DNA from: an uncultured Oceanospirillaceae bacterium
GTDB lineage: Bacteria > Pseudomonadota > Gammaproteobacteria > Pseudomonadales > Balneatricaceae
Assembly: GCA_913057435.1 (NCBI GenBank)
Contig: CAJXNY010000007.1
Coordinates: 1-64,000, forward strand
DNA length: 64,000 bases
Direction of reading: 5' to 3'
The notes under the pieces were generated by a model. That model was not told where the DNA came from, ran no database searches, and saw only the letters and a program-made list of their open reading frames with translations. The position numbers were made by a program, and so were the translations under genes. Below, piece by piece: positions 25,593-34,246 of this stretch; within the stretch, counting starts at the first letter, position 1; the number at the start of each line of letters is the position of its first letter.

Positions 25593-26558
25593 ATGAATAG
25601 ATCCGTGCCATTGAATGCTTTACGGGTGTTTCGGGTCGCCGCCGAAACAGGCAGCTTCAAGGCTGCCGCTGGCCAGTTGTTTGTCAGTCAGGCAGCCGTA
25701 AGCCAGCAGATAAAAACCCTGGAGCAATATGTTGGCCAGCCACTATTTCTGCGCCTTAACCGTGAAGTGGTGTTAACCGACGCTGGCAGACAGCTCCTTG
25801 GGTTCGTTCAGCAGGGCCTGGATACACTCACCCAGGGGTTGAACAGCCTCCATGCTGATCCGCACCCAAATCAGCTGACCATCAGCGCACTACCCTCATT
25901 TTCTGCGCGCTGGCTGGTTCCGCGGCTGGGCCTTTTTCATCAGGAAGAACCCAGCTTCAGCGTTAACCTGTCACCCACTAACGCACTGGTTAAGTTTGGT
26001 GACGGCCAGACTGATCTGGCACTACGTTTTGGCCGGGGTGGCTACGAGGGGTATAACGAACAACCACTAGGCGCTGACTACCTAGTACCACTGTGCAGCC
26101 CTCATTTGCTGGACCCAGACCAGGCGCTGATCCCGCAACTGGCGCAGATGCCCATTCTTGAAGATGACTCACCGGACCTGCCAGGTATCTACCAGGCATT
26201 TCGCCAACGCGCCGGACTGGATGCCGAACCCGTTCCAGCCACACCCAGGCTCCGGCTCACCGATTCCAACATGCTGGTCGAGGCTGTGCTGGCCGGGCAG
26301 GGCTACAGCCTGCTCCGCTTTAGTCTGGTATATGAACTGATTGAGCGTGGTCTGCTGGTGTGTCCACTGCCCTGCTACCTGGAATCGCCCCTGAGCTATT
26401 ACCTGGTCACACCCCACAACCATAAAAACAGGCCCAAGGTGGTCGCCTTCAGCCGCTGGCTTCATCAGGAATTCAGACAAATGCACGCGAGCTGGCAGCA
26501 CTTTCATCAGCAAACGCTCAACAGCTGTCAGCCGCTAAAACCTGTTACAGAGGGCTGA
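25593..26558 (+). CDS. LysR family regulator (GcvA-like)
   Basis: A 321-residue LysR protein. The N-terminal helix-turn-helix reads NALRVFRVAAETGSFKAAAGQLFVSQAAVSQQIKTLE, close to the GcvA/AmpR subgroup, and an effector-binding domain follows (about 90-300). The probable target is the divergent DUF1127 gene. The ligand is unknown. Confidence 0.9.
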   Translation: MNRSVPLNALRVFRVAAETGSFKAAAGQLFVSQAAVSQQIKTLEQYVGQPLFLRLNREVVLTDAGRQLLGFVQQGLDTLTQGLNSLHADPHPNQLTISALPSFSARWLVPRLGLFHQEEPSFSVNLSPTNALVKFGDGQTDLALRFGRGGYEGYNEQPLGADYLVPLCSPHLLDPDQALIPQLAQMPILEDDSPDLPGIYQAFRQRAGLDAEPVPATPRLRLTDSNMLVEAVLAGQGYSLLRFSLVYELIERGLLVCPLPCYLESPLSYYLVTPHNHKNRPKVVAFSRWLHQEFRQMHASWQHFHQQTLNSCQPLKPVTEG

Positions 26559-26755
26559 CCCAAAAGCCGCTAAACAGGATAAAGGGACGAGCCGCTGAGT
26601 AACGGCTGATCGATTCTGAATTCAAACATCAGATTCAGGTCAGTTTAAGCCGATTGTGCTTTGCGAAATCTGCCCGTGTGCGGTTTAATGCTTAGCCGTA
26701 ACATATAGCCCCAGCGGCTTTATCTTCCAGCCAGTACCCGTGTAAGGATGACTCC

Positions 26756-27478
26756 ATGAACGATGCCTGCTTCCAGCTAAAAGGTAGCGCGGTCAGCATT
26801 ATTGTGCTTGAGCTTTATCAGTTTTCAGATGCCTCTTTTACTGAGCAGCTGCGTGATAAAGTTCAGCAGGCACCTCAGTTCTTCCAGCAGTCTCCCGTCG
26901 TCATCAGCCTTGAAAAAATGCCGACTGACCATAGCCCGGATTTTGCGGCCATGCTGGAGATCTGCCGCACCTTTCACCTGCAGCCTCTGGCATTACGAGC
27001 CGTGCCGGCCCACTTGCTGGACGCCGCACGCGAAACCGGTCTGGCAATTATCCCGGCGACCGGTCGTAACAGCACTCCACTGGAAACCGAGCGTGATGCC
27101 CCTCAGGCTGAAGTAATCGTTAAGAAAGTGGTGGAAGAAAAGCAGGTGCGCAAGCCCAGCAAAGTGATTACCCGGCCCGTACGTTCAGGCCAGCAGGTCT
27201 ATGCAGAAGGCGGCGACCTCATTGTACTGTCCCAGGTCAGTGAAGGCGCTGAGGTTTTAGCCGATGGTGATATCCATATTTACGGCACGCTGCGCGGCCG
27301 GGCACTGGCAGGTGTAAAAGGAGATACTGATGCAAATATCTTCTGCCATACCCTCTCCGCTGAACTGGTTGCCATTGCTGGCAACTTCATTCTCAGCGAT
27401 GCGCTGCGCAAGCAGCGTTGGCAGCAGTCTGCCCATATTCACCTAGACGGCGACAACTTGCATGTCGCTGAGCTTTAA
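26756..27478 (+). CDS. minC: septum site-determining protein MinC
   Basis: A 240-residue MinC. The N-terminal domain (residues 1-105) resembles E. coli MinC_N; a linker with many Lys/Val residues follows; the C-terminal beta-helix domain shows [35 protein letters not shown] and [10 protein letters not shown]. It inhibits FtsZ polymerisation at the poles together with MinD. It is the first gene of minCDE. A 197-bp upstream gap has a small AGCCG/CGGCT hairpin but no clear promoter. Confidence 0.95.
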   Translation: MNDACFQLKGSAVSIIVLELYQFSDASFTEQLRDKVQQAPQFFQQSPVVISLEKMPTDHSPDFAAMLEICRTFHLQPLALRAVPAHLLDAARETGLAIIPATGRNSTPLETERDAPQAEVIVKKVVEEKQVRKPSKVITRPVRSGQQVYAEGGDLIVLSQVSEGAEVLADGDIHIYGTLRGRALAGVKGDTDANIFCHTLSAELVAIAGNFILSDALRKQRWQQSAHIHLDGDNLHVAEL

Positions 27479-27532
27479 TAAATACTCGCCGCAGTTAAAC
27501 GATCGATTGAAACAGGCAACCAGGAGCGGAAA

Positions 27533-28345
27533 TTGGCCAAAATTATTGTCGTGACATCCGGAAAAGGCGGTGTCGGAAAAACCACAACCAGCGCAGCGAT
27601 AGGTACAGGTCTTGCGCTGAGCGGCTTCAAAACCGTCGTCATCGACTTTGATGTAGGCCTGCGAAACCTTGATCTGATCATGGGTTGTGAACGTCGTGTG
27701 GTTTACGACTTTGTCAACGTTATCAAACAGGAAGCCACCCTGAACCAGGCCCTGATCAAAGATAAACGCACCGACAACCTGTTTATCCTGCCAGCCTCTC
27801 AGACCCGTGACAAAGACGCGCTGACCCAGGAAGGTGTTGGTACTGTGCTAGACGAACTAGCCGAAACCTTTGATTACATCATCTGTGACTCCCCCGCCGG
27901 TATCGAAAAAGGCGCACAGATGGCGCTGTACTTTGCTGATGTTGCGATTGTCACCACTAACCCGGAAGTCTCCTCTGTGCGTGACTCAGATCGTATTCTG
28001 GGTATTTTGCAGAGCAAGTCACGCCGGGCTGAAAAAGCCGATGAACCGGTGCAGGAACACCTGCTGCTAACCCGCTATAACCCTGCCCGGGTTGATGCTG
28101 GTGAGATGCTCAGCGTATCCGATGTTGAAGATATCCTGGCGATTCCACTGCTGGGTGTTATTCCAGAATCTGAGGCCGTACTCAAAGCCTCGAACTCGGG
28201 TACACCGGTGATTCTGGACAGTGCTTCAGATGCGGGCCAGGCCTACGATGATGCCGTACAGCGATTGCTGGGCAAAGAGCTGGAACATCGCTTCCTTCAC
28301 GCACCGAAGAAAGGATTCTTCCAGCGGTTCCTGGGAGGTAAATAA
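27533..28345 (+). CDS. minD: septum site-determining ATPase MinD
   Basis: A 270-residue deviant Walker A ATPase: GKGGVGKTT at about residues 10-18, [10 protein letters not shown], and the C-terminal amphipathic membrane-targeting helix [12 protein letters not shown]. It recruits MinC to the membrane and oscillates with MinE. The start is TTG, fixed by the conserved [14 protein letters not shown]-terminus and an AGGAGCGG site. The last base of its stop codon is the first base of minE. Confidence 0.97.
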   Translation: MAKIIVVTSGKGGVGKTTTSAAIGTGLALSGFKTVVIDFDVGLRNLDLIMGCERRVVYDFVNVIKQEATLNQALIKDKRTDNLFILPASQTRDKDALTQEGVGTVLDELAETFDYIICDSPAGIEKGAQMALYFADVAIVTTNPEVSSVRDSDRILGILQSKSRRAEKADEPVQEHLLLTRYNPARVDAGEMLSVSDVEDILAIPLLGVIPESEAVLKASNSGTPVILDSASDAGQAYDDAVQRLLGKELEHRFLHAPKKGFFQRFLGGK

Positions 28346-28596
28346 TGAGTTTCTTCGACTACTTCCGAAGCAAGGCGCAACCAACCTCCGCGGAACTGGC
28401 CAAAGAGCGGCTGCAGATCATCGTCGCCCATGAGCGCGGCGCACGGGCAAACCCGGATTACCTGCCCCAGATGCAGCAAGAGATCATCGCGGTGATCAAG
28501 AAATACATTGCCATTGATCAGGATCAGGTCAGCGTGCAGCTGGACAGCAACGATGACTGCTCCGTACTCGAGGTTAACGTTACCCTCCCCGATTGA
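28345..28596 (+). CDS. minE: cell division topological specificity factor MinE
   Basis: An 83-residue MinE. The N-terminal membrane and MinD-binding helix begins [10 protein letters not shown] and [13 protein letters not shown]; the C-terminal dimerisation domain carries the [18 protein letters not shown] region. It stimulates MinD ATPase and confines MinCD to the poles. It overlaps minD by one base (TAATG). A weak hairpin TGCCCGCTG/CAGCGGGCA follows at 28616-28643. Confidence 0.96.
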   Translation: MSFFDYFRSKAQPTSAELAKERLQIIVAHERGARANPDYLPQMQQEIIAVIKKYIAIDQDQVSVQLDSNDDCSVLEVNVTLPD

Positions 28597-28707
28597 TCAG
28601 AGCAGCGATAACAAGTGCCCGCTGTGATGCTGTTCAGCGGGCATATTCCGACAACAGACTTCCCCAGCCCAGCGGTGGCAGTCCCCCTGTTCAACGGATG
28701 AATCCCC

Positions 28708-29376
28708 ATGCAAAGCAACGGCATCGGTGCCTACAGCAATAACCTCCCCACCCAGCCACGGAGCACTGGCACGGCTGCCGCCACTGGCGCAGCGGCCACA
28801 ACAGCCGTCCAGAACAAAGCCGAGGACAACTCGGACAAATCCGTCACAACCCGCTTTTCATCCCGCGCGGCCCGGCTTGCCAGGCTAAACCAGGAATTTG
28901 ATCTGGCCGACCCCGAGTTTCATATTAGCGAGAGCTTTCTCACTCGCATGACCCAGCTGGCGCTATTACGCCATGATGAAGCCCAGGTGCTGATTACCCG
29001 CCTGCCACAACCTGTCGATGCAGAGCCCCGGACTGAATCACTGTCGATCATGGAAGCTTTTCTGGAACAGCTGGCCAACGTTCTGAGCACACAACCCGAG
29101 CGAGCACCACTGGTTAACGTTCTGCGCGATACCCGCATCATCCTTGATCATATGGAAGTCTCCCAGTCCCGCGCCCATGATGCCGAAATCGGCACTACGC
29201 TGGCAGCACTGGGGCTGCATTTCAGCGCCGAAAACGCGCCCGTCATCCCTGCGCACCATCATCAGACCCTGGAAGATATACGCACCGCCATGGTCGTGGC
29301 ATACAAGCTGAACCCGGTCAGCCACAACAACGATCAGCTGAACGCCTATGCCCGTGTTTCCGGCAACCATATATAA
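28708..29376 (+). CDS. uncharacterised protein, first of two tandem paralogues
   Basis: A 222-residue protein I do not recognise. Residues 1-50 are low-complexity (Ala, Thr, Ser, Asn) with no signal peptide. The rest is helical and aligns with the next gene: FSSRAARLARLNQEFD here against FSTRAEKLAALNSEFD there, then a helix with RM.QL.L, a mid-region with NVLRDTRIILDHMEVSQS, and the C-terminal block VAYKLNPVSHNNDQLNAYARVSG. There are no cysteines, membrane helices or catalytic motifs. The Shine-Dalgarno region is weak. It lies 111 nt after minE. The flexible polar N-terminus recalls proteins exported by flagellar or type III routes, which is only a guess. Confidence 0.7.
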   Translation: MQSNGIGAYSNNLPTQPRSTGTAAATGAAATTAVQNKAEDNSDKSVTTRFSSRAARLARLNQEFDLADPEFHISESFLTRMTQLALLRHDEAQVLITRLPQPVDAEPRTESLSIMEAFLEQLANVLSTQPERAPLVNVLRDTRIILDHMEVSQSRAHDAEIGTTLAALGLHFSAENAPVIPAHHHQTLEDIRTAMVVAYKLNPVSHNNDQLNAYARVSGNHI

Positions 29377-29446
29377 GCACTGGCTATAAGCGGCAAACCT
29401 TTGCCTGATAGATCCGCTTTTCAGCGCCACAGAGCAGAATACAGCA

Positions 29447-29463
29447 AGGCACGGAAATTGCTT
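29447..29463 (+). promoter_or_regulatory. sigma-54 (RpoN) promoter upstream of the second paralogue
   Basis: AGGCACGGAAATTGCTT fits the -24/-12 consensus TGGCACG-N4-TTGCW at all positions but the first, with GG (29448-29449) and GC (29460-29461) exactly 10 nt apart. Transcription would start near 29473, 35 nt before the ATG at 29508. An enhancer-binding activator would be required. Confidence 0.75.
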
Positions 29464-29507
29464 ATTCCGGAACAAACAAACGTTTACCGTTTACAGGGAA
29501 GCCGTAG

Positions 29508-30161
29508 ATGAACACGATCAGCAGTTATACAGCGCCAGCCAATGCCGCCGCTACCACCAGCAACGCGGCTGTCACGGACGCCACCACAACCGCAGCCACA
29601 ACTGACGAGAGCAGCGAGCAGAAACCCGCCGCACAGTTCTCCACCCGCGCAGAGAAGCTGGCTGCACTGAACAGTGAATTTGATATCGTCAGCCCAAGCT
29701 TCAAACTGAGTCAGCAATTTGTTAACCGTATGGCTGAACTGGACCTTATTTCAGCCAGTGATGCTGAAGGCCTCAATACAGACTTACCCCTGACAGCCAG
29801 CAGCGGTACAGACGAAGCCGATACGGTAGGTGAGCTGACCACGTTTATCGACTCTTTCAGCGCCAAACTGGAGAAGCAGGAAGACGCACCCAGCGGGCTG
29901 CTGGAGATCCTGCAGAATTCAAAATCCATTCTGCAAAACCTGGATGGTTCCAAATCAAAAACGTTTGAAGCTGACATCCCTGAAACTGCGGCTGCGCTGG
30001 CCGATTATTTGCGCAGCAGTGATGCCAGCAGCCTGTCGGACAGTGAAACAAAGTCACTGAACGACCTGCATACCGCCCTGACTGTCGCGGACAAACTGAA
30101 CCCGACCAGCCGCACATCTGACAACATCAACGCCTATATGCGTGTGATGGGCGACCTCTAG
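29508..30161 (+). CDS. uncharacterised protein, second of two tandem paralogues
   Basis: A 217-residue protein paralogous to the preceding one. The N-terminal ~45 residues are very rich in Ala and Thr (SNAAVTDATTTAATT). Shared blocks are FSTRAEKLAALNSEFDIVSPSF, the RMAELDLIS helix, LEILQNSKSILQNLDGSKS and VADKLNPTSRTSDNINAYMRVMGDL. It has no cysteine, signal peptide or membrane segment. AGGGAAG lies about 8 nt before the ATG, a good ribosome site. A strong sigma-54 promoter match upstream suggests co-expression with a sigma-54 regulon, in marine gammaproteobacteria often motility. Function unknown. Confidence 0.75.
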   Translation: MNTISSYTAPANAAATTSNAAVTDATTTAATTDESSEQKPAAQFSTRAEKLAALNSEFDIVSPSFKLSQQFVNRMAELDLISASDAEGLNTDLPLTASSGTDEADTVGELTTFIDSFSAKLEKQEDAPSGLLEILQNSKSILQNLDGSKSKTFEADIPETAAALADYLRSSDASSLSDSETKSLNDLHTALTVADKLNPTSRTSDNINAYMRVMGDL

Positions 30162-30187
30162 CACACCGATTGTAGCAACAGCGCAGG

Positions 30188-31096
30188 CTATGAATTTAGC
30201 CCAAACTGTTGCTGCAGTTTCTCACTGAGTAACTGTCCGGCCCGGCCCACTGGCTGATCAAGCCGCCGCACCAGCATCGGGGTATAGCGGTGACGTGAAC
30301 CGCCCAGGTAATCCAGCTCCACCAGCGTTCCCGCCTGCAGCTCATCTTCCACCTGGTCCAGTGGCATCCAGCCGTAGCCCAGTGCCATCATTAATGCTTC
30401 TTTCTTAGCCCTGAAATCACTGAGGTAGAATACTCGCTCCCCGCCAAAGGTCTGGGTGCCGCCATGGGCTTTACTGTAACTGGAATCATGCACGGTCAGC
30501 TCAACATGCTGTTGCAACACCGCCAGCTCAGCCCCTTTGGCCAGTGCTAGTGGGTGCTCCGGCGCAACCACCAATACGGTTTCAAGATCAGCCAGTGCCT
30601 GCACGGATAAACGAGTATCCGAGAGTGGTACCAGGGTCAGCATCAGCTCAGCCCCGGCCTGTTCAAAGCGTTGGCTTACGCCTCCCAGAAACTCTACCCG
30701 CAACTGGATATGGGTCGGAATATTCAAGTCAGCCATCTCTTTAAGCACTGCCAGCAAGCGCGCACTGGGCAACATGCCATCAACCACCAGCTCCAGCCGC
30801 GGCTCCCAGCCCTCTGAAAACTGCTCCACCAGGCTGGAAACATACTGCGCCTGGTCCAGCAACCGCTGTCCTTCCACCAGAATTCGCTCCCCCACCGGGG
30901 TCAGTTCGGCCCGATAAGCTGAACGGTCAAACACCGCCGTACCCAGCTGTTGCTCTAACTTGTGTACCTGATAACTCACCGCCGACTGGGTTTTATTCAG
31001 TGCGAGTGCTGCCCGGGCAAAACTGCCTTCGCGCACCACGGTACTGAGCACCCGCAGACCCTCCAGATCAACCGTCATCGTCGCTGTAAACTCCAT
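30188..31096 (-). CDS. LysR family transcriptional regulator divergent from hppd
   Basis: About 302 residues. The helix-turn-helix reads GLRVLSTVVREGSFARAALALNKTQSAVSYQVHKLE, followed by a LysR substrate-binding domain. ATG 31096 is used; TTG 31099 and ATG 31078 (protein starting MTVDLEGL) are alternatives. It is divergent from 4-hydroxyphenylpyruvate dioxygenase with about 165 bp between them, including AATTATCTGATCAAGTTAAG near 31109, a possible LysR-type site. Control of tyrosine breakdown is inferred from position only. Confidence 0.88.
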   Translation of the reverse strand: MEFTATMTVDLEGLRVLSTVVREGSFARAALALNKTQSAVSYQVHKLEQQLGTAVFDRSAYRAELTPVGERILVEGQRLLDQAQYVSSLVEQFSEGWEPRLELVVDGMLPSARLLAVLKEMADLNIPTHIQLRVEFLGGVSQRFEQAGAELMLTLVPLSDTRLSVQALADLETVLVVAPEHPLALAKGAELAVLQQHVELTVHDSSYSKAHGGTQTFGGERVFYLSDFRAKKEALMMALGYGWMPLDQVEDELQAGTLVELDYLGGSRHRYTPMLVRRLDQPVGRAGQLLSEKLQQQFGLNS

Positions 31097-31263
31097 CAAA
31101 TTATCTGATCAAGTTAAGCATAATATTCCGCTTTTTTCTGATCATCAAAGTTTCTATATTTGAATCACCCCCAGACGCAGCCAGAGCACCCACTCACACC
31201 GCCGACTAAGCGCGGTAATGGCCGGTCTACCGAATTGATAAAAATAAATGTCAGGAGCGACTC

Positions 31264-32298
31264 ATGAGCAATAATCCACTGAATCTGCGCGGTATCGAGT
31301 TCACCGAATTTGCCAGCCCGGATACGGATTTCATGCATGATGTGTTCACGGCGTTCGGCTTCTCTAAACTCAAACGTCACGCCGAACGCAATATCAGCTA
31401 TTACAATCAGAACGGCATCCACTTCCTGCTCAACCATGAGCGTGAAGGTTTCTCCGCGGGCTTCGCCAAATCCCACGGCCCGGCAATCTGCTCCATGGGC
31501 TGGCGGGTAGACGATGCCGCCCAGTCCCAGGCCGAAGCCGTGAAGCGTGGCGCCCGCGCCGTCGCTGATGCAGACAAGGATCTGCCATACCCAGCCATTT
31601 ACGGCATTGGCAACAGCCTGATCTACCTGATCGACACCTTCGGTGATAAAGGCTCCATCTACGACGCAGATTTTGTAGCGCTGGATGACGCCGTGATCGT
31701 GCCAGATCTGGGCTTTATTGAAATCGACCACCTGACCAACAACGTCTTTAAAGGCACCATGCATCAGTGGGCCGATTTCTATAAGGATGTATTTGGCTTT
31801 GAAGAGGTGCGTTACTTCGATATCAAAGGCCAGAAAACTGCCCTGATCTCCTATGCCCTGCGCTCACCGGACGGCAGCTTCTGCATTCCGATCAACGAAG
31901 GCAAGGACGATAACAACAACCAGATTGATGAATACCTGAACCAGTACAATGGCCCAGGCGTACAACACATCGCCTTTCGCAGTGATGATCTGCTGGCCTC
32001 ACTGGATAAACTCGATCGTGCCGTTATCGATACCCTGGATATCCACGACAACTACTATCAGGAAGTGTTTGATCGGGTGCCTAATGTCACTGAAGATCCG
32101 CAACGGATTCAGGATCACCAGGTACTGGTCGATGGCGACGACAACGGCTACCTGCTACAGATCTTTACCAAAAACCTGTTTGGCCCAATTTTTATCGAGC
32201 TGATTCAGCGTAAAGAAAACCTCGGCTTTGGCGAAGGCAACTTCCAGGCCCTGTTCGAGTCTATCGAACGTGACCAGGAACGCCGCGGCGTCATCTGA
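31264..32298 (+). CDS. hppD: 4-hydroxyphenylpyruvate dioxygenase
   Basis: A 344-residue HPPD with two vicinal-oxygen-chelate halves. The Fe(II) ligands are recognisable: His in EIDHLTNNV, His in GPGVQHIAF and Glu in GPIFIELIQR. The C-terminal gate helix GEGNFQALFESIERDQERRG is typical. It turns 4-hydroxyphenylpyruvate into homogentisate in tyrosine catabolism. The length matches Pseudomonas-type enzymes (about 350). The ribosome site is CAGGAG. It stands alone here, without hmgA or fahA. Confidence 0.95.
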   Translation: MSNNPLNLRGIEFTEFASPDTDFMHDVFTAFGFSKLKRHAERNISYYNQNGIHFLLNHEREGFSAGFAKSHGPAICSMGWRVDDAAQSQAEAVKRGARAVADADKDLPYPAIYGIGNSLIYLIDTFGDKGSIYDADFVALDDAVIVPDLGFIEIDHLTNNVFKGTMHQWADFYKDVFGFEEVRYFDIKGQKTALISYALRSPDGSFCIPINEGKDDNNNQIDEYLNQYNGPGVQHIAFRSDDLLASLDKLDRAVIDTLDIHDNYYQEVFDRVPNVTEDPQRIQDHQVLVDGDDNGYLLQIFTKNLFGPIFIELIQRKENLGFGEGNFQALFESIERDQERRGVI

Positions 32299-32330
32299 TC
32301 CACAGGCAGGGTTTCTCCCTGAAAAGGTTC

Positions 32331-32359
32331 GGGCGACGCATTGCAGTCGCCCTTTTTTT
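32331..32359 (+). terminator. intrinsic terminator after hppD
   Basis: GGGCGAC and GTCGCCC pair around an 8-nt loop and are followed by T7. It lies 32 nt after the hppD stop and close to the convergent GFA gene. Confidence 0.85.
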
Positions 32360-32376
32360 GGCTGTTAGCCAGTGAC

Positions 32377-32841
32377 TCAGGAGTCCTTGATACGGCGCTG
32401 GTTTAACACCTCAAGTAAAGCGCTCAACTCAGGAATATCTGCATACTGTCTCGCGGTACCGCCAATGACATCCCAGCGCGCCCGCGAGTCAACATGCAGA
32501 TGCGCCGCCACTTCAGCACCGCCATCACTTTCCAGCGCGCCCGCTGGCACCCAGTACCCGCCTCCGCCGCGAAATACATTCGGCATAACACTGCCGCAGC
32601 AACGACAAAAGCTGGCGTTGTAACCACTGTCTTTTACGTAATGGGTCAGCTCTGGCTCGCCACCTAACCAGCGAAAATTCTTATCAGCAACAAACAAACC
32701 AGCATTTGAAGCTGACCCGGTCACCTTGCGGCACTGCGAACAGTGACACTGGTAGAAATCAGCCAGTGCACCACTGAGCTCAAACTCAACCGCTCCACAT
32801 AAACAGCGCCCCAGTACCGTCTCGTTACCCATCTCAGTCAT
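32377..32841 (-). CDS. GFA / CENP-V family zinc-binding protein
   Basis: A 154-residue protein with the zinc-cysteine pattern of the glutathione-dependent formaldehyde-activating (Gfa/CENP-V) fold: CLCGAVEFEL near the N-terminus, CHCSQCRKVTGSA, and CRCCGSVMPNV. Members are mostly uncharacterised carbon-sulfur lyase-like proteins, so actual formaldehyde chemistry is not implied. The start at 32841 is preferred over 32853 because GGAGG lies 5 nt before it. Confidence 0.85.
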   Translation of the reverse strand: MTEMGNETVLGRCLCGAVEFELSGALADFYQCHCSQCRKVTGSASNAGLFVADKNFRWLGGEPELTHYVKDSGYNASFCRCCGSVMPNVFRGGGGYWVPAGALESDGGAEVAAHLHVDSRARWDVIGGTARQYADIPELSALLEVLNQRRIKDS

Positions 32842-33064
32842 CGGAACCTCCATTTATACGCCTCACCCTACAACGGCTGATAATTTCCAGCCGCAGATTA
32901 TACCCACCACGGCAATAAACTCCCCATGCAGTAAAACTCGCGCTGATCAGAAACCAATCAAACCTAGCAATGTATCGATTTCTGCACCAAAGAATCGCAT
33001 TTTTACCGACTTATCGCCCTCCTCTTTGCGCATTACACTGCGCCGATATTTTCAGGAGATCACC

Positions 33065-34228
33065 ATGCGCCCACATACCCCTTTGTTTATCGTATTACTA
33101 CTCGGCTCATTGGTATTAAGCGGCTGCCAGCAGGATACGCCAGAACAAACGGCGGCAGCACCCACTCCACAGCCCATTGATGTTGCCACCATCGTCAGTG
33201 CCAACGTGGTTGACTGGAATCAGTTCACCACCCGACTGGAAGCGACTGAGCAGGTCGAACTGCGCCCCCGCGTCAGTGGCGTGATCGATTCCATTGAATT
33301 CACCGAAGGCTCAGAGGTAAAGAAAGGAGACCTGCTGGTACGGCTTGACGCCCGTCCCTTTGCTGCGGATGTCGCCCGACTGGAAGCCCAGCGTGTCGCC
33401 GCCCAGGCCGCATTACACCAGGCACAGACAGAAGCCGACCGTGCTAACCGCCTGAAGGCACGTAAGGCGATCTCCACCGAACAGGCAGAAGCACGTACTT
33501 TTCTGTCTGCTCAGCGTCGCGCCGAGCTGGCCGCCGTGGACGCCCAGCTGGTGTCCGCCCGGCTAAACCTTGAATTCACCCAGGTCCGCGCACCCATCAG
33601 CGGCCGGGTGTCCCGCGCCTTTATTACCGCCGGCAACAATGTCACTGCTGGTGAAACGGTGCTGACCTCACTCGTTTCCACTGACTACGTTCATGCTTAC
33701 TTTGATATCGACGAGCGCAGCTGGAACCAGAAATTTGCCAATGTCCGCGCCAACAGCGCTATTGCTGCCTACCTGCAACTGACAGGCGCTGATACATTTA
33801 GCCAGGTCGGGGTGCTGGATTTTATTGATAACCAGGTCAACCCGCGTACCGGCACCCTGCGTGTACGGGCAACGTTTGCTGCCGAGCAGACCCGCTTACG
33901 TCCGGGCTCCTTTGCCCGTATTCGTATCGCCGCCAACCAGGCGCAAGCCAGCATACTGGTACCTGAACGCGCCATCGGTACCGATCTGAAAACCCGCTTT
34001 GTCCTCAGTGTTAACGCACAAAATACCCTCGAATACCGCCCGGTGACCCTGGGTAACCGGATGGGTGAGCTGCGCGTTATCACCACCGGCCTGCAAGCTG
34101 GCGACCGTATTGCCGTCAATGGCCCGGCCCGGGTTGGCCCTGGCATGGTAATCAGTCCCCGTTCGGTCGATATCAACACCGCCGATCTGGGCACTGCACA
34201 GCCAGAACCTCACGTACCTGCTGCCTGA
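33065..34228 (+). CDS. RND efflux periplasmic adaptor (membrane fusion lipoprotein)
   Basis: A 387-residue MexE/AcrA-type adaptor. The N-terminus is a lipoprotein signal with lipobox VLSGC; then come the first barrel strand, a lipoyl half (VELRPRVSGVIDSIEFTEGSEVKKGDLLVRLD), an alpha-hairpin (about 95-155), the second lipoyl half (VRAPISGRVSRA) and the beta-barrel/membrane-proximal domains. ATG 33065 is chosen because it starts the signal and has AGGAG upstream. It lies 18 nt before the pump gene. It bridges the inner-membrane pump to an outer-membrane channel. Confidence 0.93.
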   Translation: MRPHTPLFIVLLLGSLVLSGCQQDTPEQTAAAPTPQPIDVATIVSANVVDWNQFTTRLEATEQVELRPRVSGVIDSIEFTEGSEVKKGDLLVRLDARPFAADVARLEAQRVAAQAALHQAQTEADRANRLKARKAISTEQAEARTFLSAQRRAELAAVDAQLVSARLNLEFTQVRAPISGRVSRAFITAGNNVTAGETVLTSLVSTDYVHAYFDIDERSWNQKFANVRANSAIAAYLQLTGADTFSQVGVLDFIDNQVNPRTGTLRVRATFAAEQTRLRPGSFARIRIAANQAQASILVPERAIGTDLKTRFVLSVNAQNTLEYRPVTLGNRMGELRVITTGLQAGDRIAVNGPARVGPGMVISPRSVDINTADLGTAQPEPHVPAA

Positions 34229-34246
34229 TAACCGGATTTAGTAACC

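Noticed and set aside
28676-28690. Sigma-54-like TGGCAGTCCCCCTGT before the first paralogue
   Set aside because: The -24 part fits, but the -12 part reads GT instead of GC and the start would be only a few bases from the ATG.
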